From assembly GCA_016617855.1 (NCBI GenBank), contig JAECUM010001884.1, forward strand, positions 1 to 64,000: a stretch of DNA of 64,000 nucleotides, read 5' to 3'. Made by a program: the position numbers and the translations under genes. This DNA comes from Megalonaias nervosa (lineage: Eukaryota > Mollusca > Bivalvia > Unionida > Unionidae). Under the pieces are notes generated by a model, which saw nothing but the letters and a program-made list of their open reading frames with translations, made no database searches and was not told the origin of the DNA. Below are positions 31,359 through 44,285 of the stretch, piece after piece; position 1 is the stretch's first letter, and each line of letters begins with the position of its first letter.

Positions 31359-31620
31359 GTTCAGGGAAATCTTCCAAGTAGAAACAAAATAAACAAGCTC
31401 AGCCAATCCCATATAAGATCACCTCAAACATATGCATAAATATCGCCCATTATCAAATTCGTTCAAGGACTCCATGATATAATCCCATATTCCAAGTATA
31501 AACAAATGCGGATCAGACATATGGCCCACAAATAATAACACGCCATTCTAGACAGACGGACAGAAGTGGGACGTTGGGCCATACCAAAAGCTCGCTTGAC
31601 CGTACGGTCAGGTGACCTGA
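29820..31620 (+). repeat. longest pearl-like ~145-bp array, with palindromic 3' end
   Basis: About a dozen diverged units. The phrase TTCAAGATGGC or a variant falls near 29840, 30127, 30270, 30420, 30750, 30970, 31112 and 31253, mostly 140-150 bp apart. A (GT)n microsatellite lies at 31328-31354. The right end carries a potential hairpin (CTTGACCGTACGGTCAG) before GTGACCTGAAAA, as expected for the terminus of a Helitron-like or pearl-like element. Confidence 0.65.
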
Positions 31621-31834
31621 AAATCCATCACAAATGGAAAGTGATTCTTTGGGCGCTCAATATTTAAAGGAGAATCTACTATATGAATCAAAATGTATCA
31701 CTAGTTTGGCTTTTGTGTTGTTTGTATTTTATTGGGGGTGGGGATGCGGCCAGGGAATGTATCTGCAGCGCGCTGTCATTAAAGCTGCATTCCTTGCCCA
31801 AACCTATTTTGTGCTCTATTATCATGTATTTCAC

Positions 31835-31956
31835 CTGTATAACGTTGTAAAACAACGGTCTTGCCACCGAACTCCACGCGGATCGTCCAGTTTGACGTCC
31901 TTAATTTTCGGGAAACCCGCACCCCTCTTGTTAATTTCGAGTTGGCTGCATGTGAC
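31835..31956 (-). CDS. candidate internal exon, unidentified
   Basis: The minus strand reads acceptor-like CGTCAG, then a 122-nt open frame (VTCSQLEINKRGAGFPKIKD, then VKLDDPRGVRW), then AG followed by GTGAAAT as a donor. GC content is clearly higher than in the flanks, which supports coding sequence. No domain is recognised and the polypyrimidine tract is weak. Confidence 0.3.
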
Positions 31957-34900
31957 CTGACGACTTGGGATGGTTGCCCTCGTGATGAGAGTGTGTGACG
32001 AACGAAGTCTTGAGAAACACGTCACCTTTTCAAAAGCTAAATTGTCTGTCGGAAATGTTAGATCCCTTCTCGCATTCCCGCATCCCCATTTTTTTTGTTG
32101 CTGACTTGAGTATACCCTTGTTCAAGATATTTATCACCATTATCGATTGGGAAAGCCTCACAGACGCGTTGTATCTTTATTTCCTTATCTTTGCGAGGAA
32201 TGCAGCTTTAATATAAATAATGTATGAAACGGTGCAATTCAAGTTCATTAATTTCCAGGTGAAATTCAAGTTTGCAAGTCCTTTACACGCACGCACACGA
32301 GTCGACACATATCATAAACGTCAGAAACCGTTTTCACCGTAAGCCAATAAGTACGCTTGTGAGGAAAGTAGTATCGGATTCAAGAGTAACATCGACGCTA
32401 AGGGCAGTTAGCTTACATAATTAAGAGCTACTTGAAATATCGGCTGACTCGATCATTCTTATTGGGAACTGACATTCAGAATCTGGAATGATCTTTTAAA
32501 ACCGACGCATCAATAGCACAGAATCAGGTTCAGTTTTCTCAGTCAATTATTCATTACATTACCGATAATGGACGTAACCTGTCTGCACCAGTAGGAGCTT
32601 AATGTGTTTCAATATTGGCTTGCAAATGGTTTCGACAGTTTGCCGAAAATGCACATTTAAGATAAACTCGCCTATTGTTTCTTATGAATTCCTCTTGTTT
32701 TTCTTTCTGTATGCTTTCAGCTTTTTGATTGGATTAGTTTCATAAATTTCAACAATAGTTAATCTGAAATGCCGTATTTCGTCTCTAAAACAATTATTTA
32801 ACACATTCACGAAAGCCTTGATTTCAATTTAACATATCTGTCTCCAAAGTACAGAATTTATTAGGACAGAACAAATGATTTTCCGAACAAAGCTGACAGA
32901 ATGGCGACAGGATCTCTCTATTACGATTCCGATAATGAGTAAACCAATAACAGAAAGGAGAAAGTCGATAATATACTTAAAAGAGTTAGCCTGAATCAAT
33001 AATGATTAAGCCACAAAAAAATATTTAAAAACAATCATTGAAAGCTCAACACAACACTTTCAAAAAAATTATTAAATTAATTACTTTAAATAAGTGGAAT
33101 GTACTGCTCCCAGTTTTCTGGTTTATCCTCAACGTATGTCACTAGCATCACAGGTGCTCGACGCGAGCTTGATGTTGAGAAAACAAAAACAATAATCTAA
33201 AGGAAAAAATCATACAGAGTGACAAAAATACCTCAGATTACCCCCATGACCCGTTCTGAGATAGGACCCTGTCTACCATACTGTATAAGAAACAAGGTCA
33301 GTAACTTCCTAATACTTCGTTCCACCCATGACCCTCGATTTCCTTCTGCTATTTCCTTCTTTAAAGGCAGACGACCATACTCTACGGCTTGTTTTACTCC
33401 TGAGATATTTTTCTATTCATCAAGCCATCATTGACTTGTCTGTGTTGCACCAAACTGAAGTTACGGGTTCCGAAACGTGCGAATTTCGCAAGTTTTGCCT
33501 TTTTTTTTTTTCTTCTCAACATCAAGCTATCGTCGAGCACCTGTAACTAGCATCTGGCACAAAGATTGGTCGTATGGTTCCTACATCACATCCCACTGCA
33601 AAAGATAGGGACACGTTCGCGTCTTCTTAATTCCTAACATGATACAAAGTTTTGTAAATACAGCACTTTCAAACTGTTGGCTTCGGTCAGAAAACTGTCG
33701 AAGAGCATCTGCAACATACCGTCGATATGCGTGACAATCTCTTGCTGGAAATGGAATGGCAATCTTCTGGGTACGACTCTGATCGGTGCGGCATTCCCTG
33801 CCTTTCCGGGAGTGCTTAATTAAATGTGTTCTAACCAAATCATCATCTTTAGCAAAAACGGTGCAAAATTCGTTCAACTATTTATTGGTGGCAGTTGCTT
33901 GATCGATGTCAAATGACTGCTTGATCCTTTGAATAACTCACACAAATGTCAAGGTAGACTTGCCATTCGAATACTTGGTGGAACTCTAGACATTTTGTGT
34001 CGATAGTGCTGTACTGGCTTGAGTTCGCGAAACAAGTGCGTGCAAATTTGCTACTCTTTATTCAGATTTAAAAAATCATATTGGCTCCATTCAATCTGTC
34101 GATTTAACTGCTGACCGCGACGAGTATTCTCGTTTCACGAGTTAACAGCGATAACGGCTATAGTAATGACTCTGCAACAGCCTCCCACATCCAACATTCG
34201 TCATCCATCCACGAGAGAGAACGTCCCTCTCTGTTGATGTTCTCAACCAAAATAATACGATGGCAACCCAAAGGTCCCACAAAATAACACGGGGTTTCAG
34301 TACCCGCATCCTAAGTTTGCATTCACTAATGCTAAGGTCGTACTTATGCAGAGGGAAAAATTCGGATCCAAGACTTCCATCATGCCTAAAGTCAGACACG
34401 ACGAGAAAGTTTTCTGACGCTCTTCCAAGCAATCTGGAATTCAACTTGACCACGTGTTTCAATTGTGTCAATGAAATTACAAAAGAGTTGGCTTTTATAG
34501 TGACGAACTTTGGCATTCGTCGACCATGTGTTTTCATATCGATGCTTGCTGACGATAAAAACAATAACCCGTATCAGCTAGCAGAGCGATCTCCATCATA
34601 CTAACTAAACGTTGCGTGTACAGCCCTTTTTATTACCGTTTTAGGGTTTTTATATGTTTGGCTTTTAGAGTTTCATTTACACTGGTCATTCTTCCTTCAC
34701 CGACCATTATCTTTGCTTAAAGGCTGGATACACTCAAATTGGTAATAACTCCAATAATTACAACTCTGGATTTCTGACTGCCTTTTACCATGCTGCTTGT
34801 ATTGCTATTGACGCCGCTGGTCTTCTCTTTCGTCGCGTTCTTTGTTCAAGTTCTTGTTTTTCGCCATTAATAGCTTCGAGCAGCTTCATTTCAGTTATAT

Positions 34901-35315
34901 TATTTGCATTTTTTTTTTCCGCGCCGGTTTCGGAATCGTTGTGAATCATAAATGGAAGGGTTAGAGACACATGCATGCAAAGAAAGCCTCCAATTAGTCC
35001 CCGCTACTAGCTGCTCTCAAGAAATCGACTTTTGCCAGTCGTTCGCGAATGCCGGGTGGGCTACCAGATATGCCTGCGAAACAAGTCTTTGTATGGTTTG
35101 CCGTAATTTGGAAAGCGTTTTGCCCATTCGAAGCTTCGCCTTGTAGTATTCGTCTTGGTTTCAAGGCGCAAAGCATGCCTCCAAGGAAGTTCTTAACATT
35201 CCAAACTCTACCAGGTCCGTCAAGATTTGGAGGGAATCATTCCTTAAGCACGGGGACAAGCGAAACCGCTTCTCGATTTCGGTCTAATTGTTCGATTACT
35301 GCACAATGCTTAAAA
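31957..35315. other. 3.3 kb of intergenic DNA, no supported gene
   Basis: Several ORFs of 60-140 codons on both strands at 33.2-34.6 kb and a slightly higher GC content hint at an old transposon body. I found no reverse transcriptase, integrase or transposase motif in them. Confidence 0.4.
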
Positions 35316-35470
35316 GGGGCTATGGAGTCAATAAATGGTTCTGCACAATGCTCGAATTGGGTTATAGAGTCAAGAAATGGTTGTGTGCAAAGCTCCAAAT
35401 GGGCTATAGAGTCAAAAAATGGTTGTGCACAATGCTCGAAATGGGTTATAAAGTCAATAAATTGTTGTGA
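35316..35470. repeat. 42-bp tandem repeat, four units
   Basis: GGGCTATGGAGTCAATAAATGG-type units of 42 bp (14 codons) create spuriously open frames. Confidence 0.8.
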
Positions 35471-36542
35471 GCCGTCATATGTATCTGTCTAAAAAATATT
35501 CTTACTTCGACCGGGAGAGGAATGAAACTGTCTTTCTAGTGTCAAATTCATTCGTCAATTATGAGATTGGCCTCTCGGCCTCTCTCTCTCTCATCTTTGA
35601 CTTCAATGAGTTCTCTTGTCCGATCATTCCCTTATCATTCTGTGATATGGGTATCTTTAGTTTTGACAAGACTATCAGTCAGCGAACAAACCACTCTCCC
35701 GGAAACGTGAGAGGGGTTTCGATTATAAATACCATACCTGTTCCTATCATGCGTCTACAACATAACAACCCAAAATCTTGAGACCTGGCACCGATTGCAT
35801 GTACATTTTTGGTCAGAATTCTCACTTTTCAACGGATATAGCCACAACGAACTGAACATCATTCACAATGTCGATGAGCTTCTTATGCTTCGTGGCAAAT
35901 GCTGGTATGGGGCGGTAAAGAGCAGCCCCTGAGCATCCCTAGCACTGGTGCGTCGACAAAAGTGCTTACTGTGTCCCCTCCAATGGCCATTATAATATTT
36001 ACAATGATTAATTTCAATCCTTTCTTTTGAATGTTACACTGTAAAATAATTATTGTTGTCTAATCAGTTCCGCCCGCAAATGATTGATATTCAATAGTAT
36101 GCCGACAGATGTAGAGATTTTTGTCAAAACTCCACATTTCGAGGTGTTAATATAAATCATATCAAGCTTCCACTTAGAGAAAACCGAATCAGGGGCGGGA
36201 GAGAGTCACATTCCTTGTATGGCTCTATTTTGTGAATCAAACACTAAACTATCTAGTCCTGACTCCGGAATGAGAAGGTACTCATTGCAAACTCATTTTG
36301 GTGAGAGATTTCAGTCACTTCTATTCCAACTGTAAATGCGGTCCAACTGGTCTAATCACTGGTAAAAGTTAATGTTCAAAACGACCCACTTATAGGAAGC
36401 TGAATCACCCTCTGTTAATACATATTACCGCAAAAGTACCAGTAATATCATTGCCGCATAGAGGACTAGATCTGCCGCACGTGTAAATAGAAATTAAAAC
36501 AAAGAAATGTATCTTATTTCATGCAAAAAAATGTTGAGAGGC
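35471..36542. other. intergenic, nothing recognised
   Basis: Unique AT-rich DNA without supported features. Confidence 0.4.
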
Positions 36543-36889
36543 GTAAAGTGAGGGCACCGCTCCGGACGCCGAAGTGGTTAGAGCGTCCGCCTCGAATGCG
36601 GGAGGTCGCGGGTTTGAACCCCGGCCGAGTCATACCAAAGACTTATAAATATGGTACAAGCAGCTGCCTCGCTTCGTGCTCTGCATTAAGAGGTCAGTGG
36701 TAGGACTGGTCGTCCTGGTGCCTGGATAATGTGACTGGGTGGGATATGATGCTACATGTCTGCTAGACATCACTATTAATTGCCAAACTGCAGAGATCGT
36801 AGCGATATGACTGAAAAATTGTTAGAGCTACGTTAAAAATCCAAATCACACGCACACGCGCGCGCGCCCACATACAGAGGTAAAGTGAG
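36543..36889 (+). mobile_element. full-length tRNA-derived SINE, family 1
   Basis: The tRNA-like head starts near 36559 with an A-box-like GTGGTTAGAGCG and a B box GGGTTTGAACCCC. The body ends in a CA/CG-rich tail. It is flanked by a 10-bp duplication GTAAAGTGAG at 36543-36552 and 36880-36889. Other family members are at 13668, 41245 and 51332. The cloverleaf is imperfect, so this is not a tRNA gene. Confidence 0.85.
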
Positions 36890-37680
36890 CTTACAAGGAA
36901 GCATTACCCTCCTAGAGTACGCGTTCTCCTTCCTGATACAATGTCATATAGTCTGACGTTAGTTTTTGAAAAAATTAAAAAGGGTTTCGTGCCTTGAGGT
37001 CATTAGGTGATTAGTAACAAGTTATTTGAAGTATTTGCCCGTTTAAGAACCCATCGGAAAGTTCACAACGACTGTTTTCTCGAGGTCTTTGGAAGTAAGG
37101 GAAATAATGGACTTCAAGCCACACTCACGTAGGTCTTTGATTTTCTCAGTAGTGAAACCCCCATTCGCGTAACTGTTGATATGATCTATCTGCGAATTGT
37201 TATTTTAAGATTTTAAATCAAAGCTATCTTGGATAAGAAAAAAAAAAGATGCACGTAATTTCTGAGTAGAAGTACGATGCACTAATTATATCCCTGGTGG
37301 TTCAGTGCCCCAGGAAGCTTTGTTGTGCATTTTTCATTCCCCAATCATTTAAAGGTCGCAAACAAAGGCCAACCGTCTTTTTGATCTCGGAGAGTTGGAA
37401 CATCCATCAATTGTTTAAAAGTGTGAACACTATTTTCATGCCTAATTATACCAACTGTCCGAACATACAGTCAGTCGTGAATACTGTATATCATGACGTA
37501 TGTTCCCAGATATATATATTGTTTGCCATATGCAGTTAGCCAAAAAGTGTGGTCAGTTGGAAGCTGTCGATATTTCTTTGAATGACGTTGACTGTGTTAT
37601 GTTATAAAAAATTGTTGCTGCAATGGGGTCCTTAATCTTTTCTTCTTTTTTAAACAATCTTCAATAAACTGAGGGAACAT
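36890..37680. other. intergenic, nothing recognised
   Basis: No supported gene or repeat. Confidence 0.4.
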
Positions 37681-37689
37681 CAACATCAC

Positions 37690-38800
37690 ATATCCATTTC
37701 CAATGCTGTAAGACCCATATGGCTGGATTCTTTCTGTCAAATTCCTTATGTCAGGATTCTATCTGTCAAATTTGTTAATTTTTAAACAATGTTGCTTAAA
37801 TATTTTGCGATGTTTAGGTACAGTTACCATATTCGACTGCAGATGAATCTCAGTGATAAACTGAACGGCGTTCAGGCAGGAAAGCTTTCTGTAAAATATT
37901 GGGTTTCTGAAGAAATCTATCGAAATTTTTCTGGTTTTTAGTAATGTCTGCCTATTTGACAACGGTCTGGAATCATTTGTACAAACTTGCAAGACCTTCA
38001 TGCCAAGGTGCTTGCTGTCAAAGTTTGCTGTGTTTGGTTTTCTTTCTTAAAAAATAATTATTTTCCTGAGTAGCGGGTGACCATATCCTTTCAAGGTTTC
38101 CCTGGCTTTAGTAACGGCATCCAGATTTGATGGCAGATTAGCAACAGTTGTAAAAGAAACTAAAGTCCATAATGCCAGGATGCATATTCAATTTGTTCCG
38201 ATTCTCTTTACAGTTTGGAGAATTTATTTAAAAGTTGTTTTGCCTTAAGTAACGGCGGCCATTCTAATATCCAATTGGCGACATTTATACCAAACTGAAA
38301 GTCCATGAAACCCGGTGTTTTCTGTCAAATTTGTTCCAGTTCAGTTCAGTTATTTTGGAGAAGTAATTCAAAGGGGTTTAAACTGTTAGTAACGGTAGGC
38401 ATATCTGATTGCGAATGATTATCATTTGTAAAGGACGAAATTGCTTCCTGCCACAATTCTCCTTTTAAATTTTGTTCATCAGTGTTTGAAAAGCCGTTTC
38501 CGATGGCAGACCGGTACATGTGTGCAAACTTGATGCCAGGCTGCTTTCTGTCAAATTTTGATCATTATTTTAAAGTCTTTTATAGTAACTGCACGCCTAT
38601 TTTATGACTGATCGCCGTAATATCTCTAAGTATGAAAGGCCCTTATTCCAGAATACGCAAAGTGTGGATAAAATTGGTTCATTCAGTGGCTGCCGAGAAG
38701 CTGACAGCAATGAATGATGACCGATCGTCGACAGACGACGGACCATGAACGATGGACACTGGGTTCACCCTAGGCTCAAGAGAAAGGCAAATGAAGTAGT
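37690..38800. repeat. second degenerate array family, ~130-150-bp units
   Basis: CTTTCTGTCAAATTTG, AGTAACGGC (38108, 38256, 38384) and GATGCCAGG phrases recur. The block ends with an ACAGACGACGGACCATGAAC tract and a CCTAGG palindrome. Its organisation parallels the pearl-like arrays, but the sequence is different. Confidence 0.55.
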
Positions 38801-39849
38801 AAAATAAAATATAAAAAAAAAACAGATGGTTTAGCGATTAAATCAATCCTTAAAAAAGATGATTTGCGAATTTTAATGTGAAAATAATATAAATTCAACA
38901 AGATGATCTCTGGAACAAACCGTGAAGGAATCGTAACTTAGGCTGTGTTGTCAATACAAAGATGCAGCGACCGTATAAAAAGAATCAATTTTAAACTGTG
39001 CTGGGACAACGTTAAACTTGAAAGCTTGGCATGAATGTATGTGTTTCGTCATCTCAAAACTGATATTTAGCAGAGAATTTCACCTTTACAATCTTACAAA
39101 GTATGCTGTATTTTTGAGTGCTAGATATTAGCTGTAACCGAAAACACAATTGTCTGAAGACATTAATATTTAATCACGCACTCATTTATGCTGATTTAAT
39201 TTGGAACTAGGCCCCAATACCACTCGACTTTTATCATGGACGCAAACTTCCTGTTACAAAAAAATTAATCGCCTCGACAAGCTATAAGGCCAAAATTCAA
39301 TGACGAACCTTAATTGCATCAACAAGCTAACAGGCCGAAGTTCACAGACAAACCAAATTGATGACGGTACCAATATTAAAATTAGCGTAACTTTGGGTTT
39401 ATACCAAAACTTGTTTTCGAGGCCTTATTAAGAAACGATACTTAAGCTAGGGTAAAGTTCCTAATCAACATTCAATGACCTGATAATGGTTAATATTTTC
39501 ATCCCTACCCAGTGTTTTCGACACATCTAGACTATGTAATAAATGCCATCGCAAATGAAATAACCATTACTGAAGATGCAGGCTATGTGAAAGGCCATCA
39601 TCATACCGGTGCTAGACTTCATTCATTTTACAATGCTAGTTTACCTAATAAATGTCCAGATTTACGAAGCATATCCATGAAAATTTTGTTCATCTGCAGA
39701 GTACGCATTAACAGTACGATGGATAATCAATACGGTAGTCAAAAGATTGGCATCGTTATGACAACGGCCCAATAAGCAACAAAGGTAGTATATAGTTTAC
39801 AAATTTAAAATCATTCACACGTCTTCTTGTTAAAAGTTTAAACAAACAA
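38801..39849. other. intergenic, nothing recognised
   Basis: A short direct repeat (CGACAAGCTATAAGGCC / CAACAAGCTAACAGGCC) lies near 39275-39335; otherwise none. Confidence 0.4.
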
Positions 39850-40310
39850 TACATTCAGAAAGAGCAGCTATGGGAAGACTTTCAAAACGACCGCTGTGTG
39901 ACGGTCATATTGGATGTCAGATCGGCACCATTTTCATTTAAGATCAACTAGACATCAAAGACCTTTGGTGAGAAACCCACATCTATATGACTTTCTGTTC
40001 AGGAAGAGCTGAAGTAACAGACTTTCAAGATAACAGCCATGGCGGCTATACTGGACGCCAGATCAGCACCATTTTTATTCAGCTCAATCTAGACATCATG
40101 CTGATATGACGATTCAATTGGAAGGAACTGCGGTAATAAAAGTTTCAATCGGAAACATTTTCATTCACGCGCAATTACACATGAAAATACGTCATTCAGT
40201 GAAAATGCCAAGTTGATATGACAATCCATTCAGAGGAAGTAGCAATAACGAGATTTACAAGATGGCTGCCGTGCCGGCTATATTGGATGCCAGATCGGCA
40301 TTCAACTAAA
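39850..40310 (+). repeat. pearl-like ~145-bp array
   Basis: Three to four units with CTTTCAA, CGGTCATATTGGATGTCAG, ATCGGCACCATTTTCATT and ATTCAG phrases of the dispersed family. Confidence 0.65.
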
Positions 40311-41244
40311 AAAGAAAGAAAAAGATTAAGAATTCAGGCGAATGTGGAAAACATTAAATACGGACTCGATATATTTGCAAAAGAAAAATCAATTTTGCGC
40401 CAATTTCATGGCAGACAGAAAAAAATGGGCATCAGTCAAAGACCTAGACACATTACTTCTTTCAAGATCCCAAAGAAAAGGCAGAGTTTAGGGCGTTACG
40501 ATAACATTGGAGGACTACACTTCTAAATTATTAGACTCTAAAGAAAAAGACTGCTTCTAACGTGCAGTGTATCTCAAAGCCACGCTGATACGCCAGTTGC
40601 CTGTAAGGCTGTTTTGTTTACACGTGTAAATGATATCGTTTCATGTTAGCGGCATAAGCGTTTATAAAACCTTCCTCCCATTTAAACAAGAAGTAAAACG
40701 CATGACAAAATTATGTAACTATGTATCTCGGTCTTATATATAATGGCTTAAAACAATCATTGCAAACGATCTCCGTTTTGGAAACAGTGATTGCGTGCGC
40801 TTGGGGTAGCTAAGGTACGATGACCAACCAGTTGAAGCATATACAAAAGTCTCTTAAAAGTGAGTACATGGATTCAGACAAACGATTACTCGTACAAAAT
40901 AGCTATCAAGTGTGCGAGTGATCTCTGACGATTCAGTATAGTTTAGACGAAGATGTTTAAAAGCTCTCTGTGCCAATTTAAACGGCCTTTGTACAAATTA
41001 CCCGGAAACACAGCAATCGTTTCTGTTTAACGCGACCAATTATACTTGAAAATACAGTCTGAGACGACCTCCTTGGCTTGAGAGCCAAGCAACTGACTAT
41101 GTTGACAGGGAAAAACGCTATGCAGCGCATATTATCTTTGCATCGCAGTTAATACTAAATTTCTTCCACATATCCCAAATGTTTACTAATAATAAGTGAG
41201 AAAATTAAGAAAATTAGTAATAGTCGGTATTTTTCTCGTGCGTG
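40311..41244. other. intergenic, nothing recognised
   Basis: No supported feature. Confidence 0.4.
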
Positions 41245-41560
41245 TGTGATTGGATTTTTTAACGTAGCTTTAACGATTTTTTTGTCATATCGCCATGTCT
41301 GCAGTCTGGCAGTTTATAGTGATGCCTAGCAGTGAGGTATCATGCCGCAGACACGTAGCGTGATGTCGCACCCAGTCACATTATCCTGACACCAGGCCAA
41401 ACAGTTCTAACACTAACCTTTTCATGCTGAGCGCCTAGAGAGGCAGCTGTTACTACCATATGTATAAGTCTTTGGTATGGCTCTGCCTGCGACCCCTCCC
41501 CCCCCCAAGCCCCCGCATCCTAGGCGGACGCTCTAACCACTAGGCCACCAAAGAGGTCAA
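41245..41560 (-). mobile_element. tRNA-derived SINE, family 1, minus strand
   Basis: The body matches the copies at 51332 and 13668. The head (rc of CCTAGGCGGACGCTCTAACC) is at the right side. An 11-C tract disrupts the B-box area near 41504. No clear target duplication is visible. Confidence 0.8.
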
Positions 41561-41849
41561 TTTTTCCCTTGTAAATTCAAGGTGACTGAATTTGCACGTT
41601 TCTCATTTTGTCTATGATATTCGCATTACACGGCTAGATAGGAAATATTCTTGAGATTGGAATTCGTTGAATACTTTAAAAAAGGATTACTGTTAAGGTC
41701 CCAAATGAATCGGTTCAATCAACCGTTTGCCATTTGTTTTTCTTTAAGGAAAATAGAAATAAAATACCAATTTTAAACATGTCAGCAAGGAAAGGACCTA
41801 TATTGCATTTTCTCTGGTCCTCAATACCATTTCATCGCAAATTCTGTTG

Positions 41850-42092
41850 TTGTTGTGGGGCTTAACGCCATTTTTCAGCACACGATAAGCTATACATGGC
41901 GGCCAGTATTAATGGTGGAGGAAGAAACCGGGAAATCCGCGGAAAGAACCACCGACCCACGAGAAGCTACTGGCAAGCTTTCTCACATATCCACATTCGC
42001 CGAATCTTAGACTCGAACCAACGCAGACAGAGGTGAGATGGCAGTGATCCGTAACGGACAGCGCTTTAGACCACTCGGCCACTCGGGGCCCC
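41850..42092 (-). mobile_element. tRNA-derived SINE, family 2, minus strand
   Basis: A (TTG)n tail at the left, the body with TATACATGGCGGCCAGTATT, and the tRNA-Ser/Leu-like head (rc of CGCTTTAGACCACTCGGCC) at the right. Related copies lie at 50348, 56794 and 61693. Confidence 0.8.
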
Positions 42093-42354
42093 CGCAAATT
42101 CTGTATTCCTATAAGTACATTTTACATTTTCTTCTGTAAAATCAGTGTTTTGCTACAGAAAAGCTTCCAATTCGTAAGTCTGTTTATACGCTATGAAAAA
42201 AGTGTTTATTCCTCTTGGCAATGAGGTACGGCTGCAAGCAGATAAATAACATAAGCTAATATTTAGATTTTCGTACTCTTTTGACACACTGTACTCGATG
42301 CCCAGCCGATCTGGAATCTTCTGTACACAAAGCAGGCCGGACTTGGATACTATA

Positions 42355-42470
42355 TAGGTCTAACTTTGTGTGTGCGAAGATGAGATAATATAGGTTTACC
42401 TTTACGTGTGCAAAGATGAGGTAGCTTACCTCTACCTATGAAGATGGGGTAACATAAGTCTAAGGGTGAA
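42355..42470. repeat. short copy of the 36-bp GAAGATGAGGTAA repeat
   Basis: Three to four units of the same minisatellite as 46205-46615, 3.8 kb away. Confidence 0.75.
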
Positions 42471-43689
42471 ACGATACACCTGTGCCTCGTATCGATACAA
42501 TTCACGATACACAGCCTGCGATACAATACATATCGATACACTTGATGGTCTTTCCATCTTTGAAAGGTAGGTGGTGCCCCTTTATATATGTTGACATACT
42601 GGTTGTATTTCCAGTACGCAGATTACAGATAAAGATATAGTGATCATATATTTATATGCAATTCTCATCAATGACAAGAAAACAAAAATACTTTCAAACA
42701 GACTACTTGTTGGTTGTCAGCAAGTTTTATTCATCATTTTAGGCCATTTGATGGTGAATCCATTTAACTCACTTAGCCACCAGGCCCTTTATTTGTACTG
42801 CATGAATGCTTTGAAAACAATTTATTACCAATTTCATGTCTAACTTAAACTTGGAGGGCATTACGATGTTATCTTCAAAACAGAAGCAATAAAGCAATTT
42901 CCTCGTGCAAAGAAAATCTCATCTAGAACACATCCGGGCATGGGAATGAGGATGAATGCCAACAAAATCTATCACATTGTACTTCCTACATATGCAAAAG
43001 ACTGCTGTGGCCACAGGTACTTGTATTTATTAGTGAAGAAGGAAAACTATTGACAACAGCCAGCCCAATTCTATAATCTTTTTAAAAACAAATTTACATA
43101 AGGTGATAAACTTCAGCTGTTTGAAATCTGTCCCCTTGCTGAGTCTGTGGTAATTTTGTTTATTCCATCAGCACCTTCATTCACTGGTTAAATATCTCTG
43201 CATAGAATGAGAAATTCCAAATTTGTTCCCCATGTACAATTTAAGAAGAGATACTGCCAGGATTATATCTTAAGGGGGACTTCACCCTTTGTCACCGAAA
43301 GAAGGGGAAAGTAGAAAAAAGGAGGGGAAAAAGTCGTGGTTCAATATTTACCTAACACTTCAATACTCCACTTTATTTGAGCTCTACTGATATCAAAATC
43401 TTTAAAAATATGTCACCTCTAGTTGTACAAGCATTAATCTGTTAATGATTTCTGATCATACTCTATTCCTTATCTGTGTATGAATATTTTTCTGTGCTTC
43501 CTTCTGAAAGGGCATATAGCTAGCTTTATCAGCTTGAAGATGTTGGGAAACTGATCTTTATGGCCGTTATTTCGGATTTTCCAGTTCTTACAGATATTAT
43601 CTTTTGTATAATCTGATTCTAAATTGGATTTTTTACTACTAACACAAACCTACTTCTTGAATCTGTAGTTTACTTACTAGTATGCCAGA
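42471..43689. other. intergenic, nothing recognised
   Basis: A palindromic GATACA/ATCGATAC-rich stretch lies at about 42470-42540. No gene. Confidence 0.4.
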
Positions 43690-44285
43690 TTTTTATCTGT
43701 TCCATAATGCTGTATTAGGGTTTTTAGTCAGTCAATGCCATAGTCTGTTCCATAATGCTGTATTAGGGCTTTTAGTCAATCAATGCCATAGTGTTCCATA
43801 ATACTGTATTAGGGTTTTTAGTCAGTCAATGCCATAGTCTGTTCCATAATGCTGTATTAGGGCTTTTAGTCAGTCAATGCCATAGTGTTCCATAATGCTG
43901 TATTAGGGCTTTTAGTCAGTCAATGCCATAATGTTCCATAATGCTGTATTAGGGCTTTTAGTCAATCAATGCCATAGTGTTCCATAATGCTGTATTAGGG
44001 CTTTTAGTCAGTCAATGCCATAGTGTTCCATAATGTTGTATTAGGGCTTTTAGTCAGTCAATGCCATAGTGTTCCATAATGCTGTATTAGGGCTTTTAGT
44101 CAGTCAATGCCATAGTGTTCCATAATGCTGTATTAGGCCATAGTGTTCCATAATGCTGTATTAGGGCTTTTAGTCAGTCAATGCCATAGTGTTCCATAAT
44201 GCTGTATTAGGGCTTTTAGTCAATCAATGCCATAGTGTTCCATAATGCTGTATTAGGGTTTTTAGTCAGTCAATGCCATAGTTTG
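43690..44285. repeat. 46-bp tandem repeat, ~12 units
   Basis: TGTTCCATAATGCTGTATTA plus GGGCTTTTAGTCAGTCAATG and CCATAG, with TC insertions and one truncated unit near 44130. Confidence 0.95.

Noticed and set aside
33220..34604. Retrotransposon body
   Set aside because: Overlapping ORFs and mildly raised GC, but no reverse transcriptase, protease or integrase motif.
36559..36640. tRNA gene
   Set aside because: A- and B-box-like sequences are present, but the stem pairings are poor and a SINE body with target duplications follows.
43690..44285. CRISPR-like array
   Set aside because: There are no unique spacers between units; it is a simple 46-bp tandem repeat in animal DNA.
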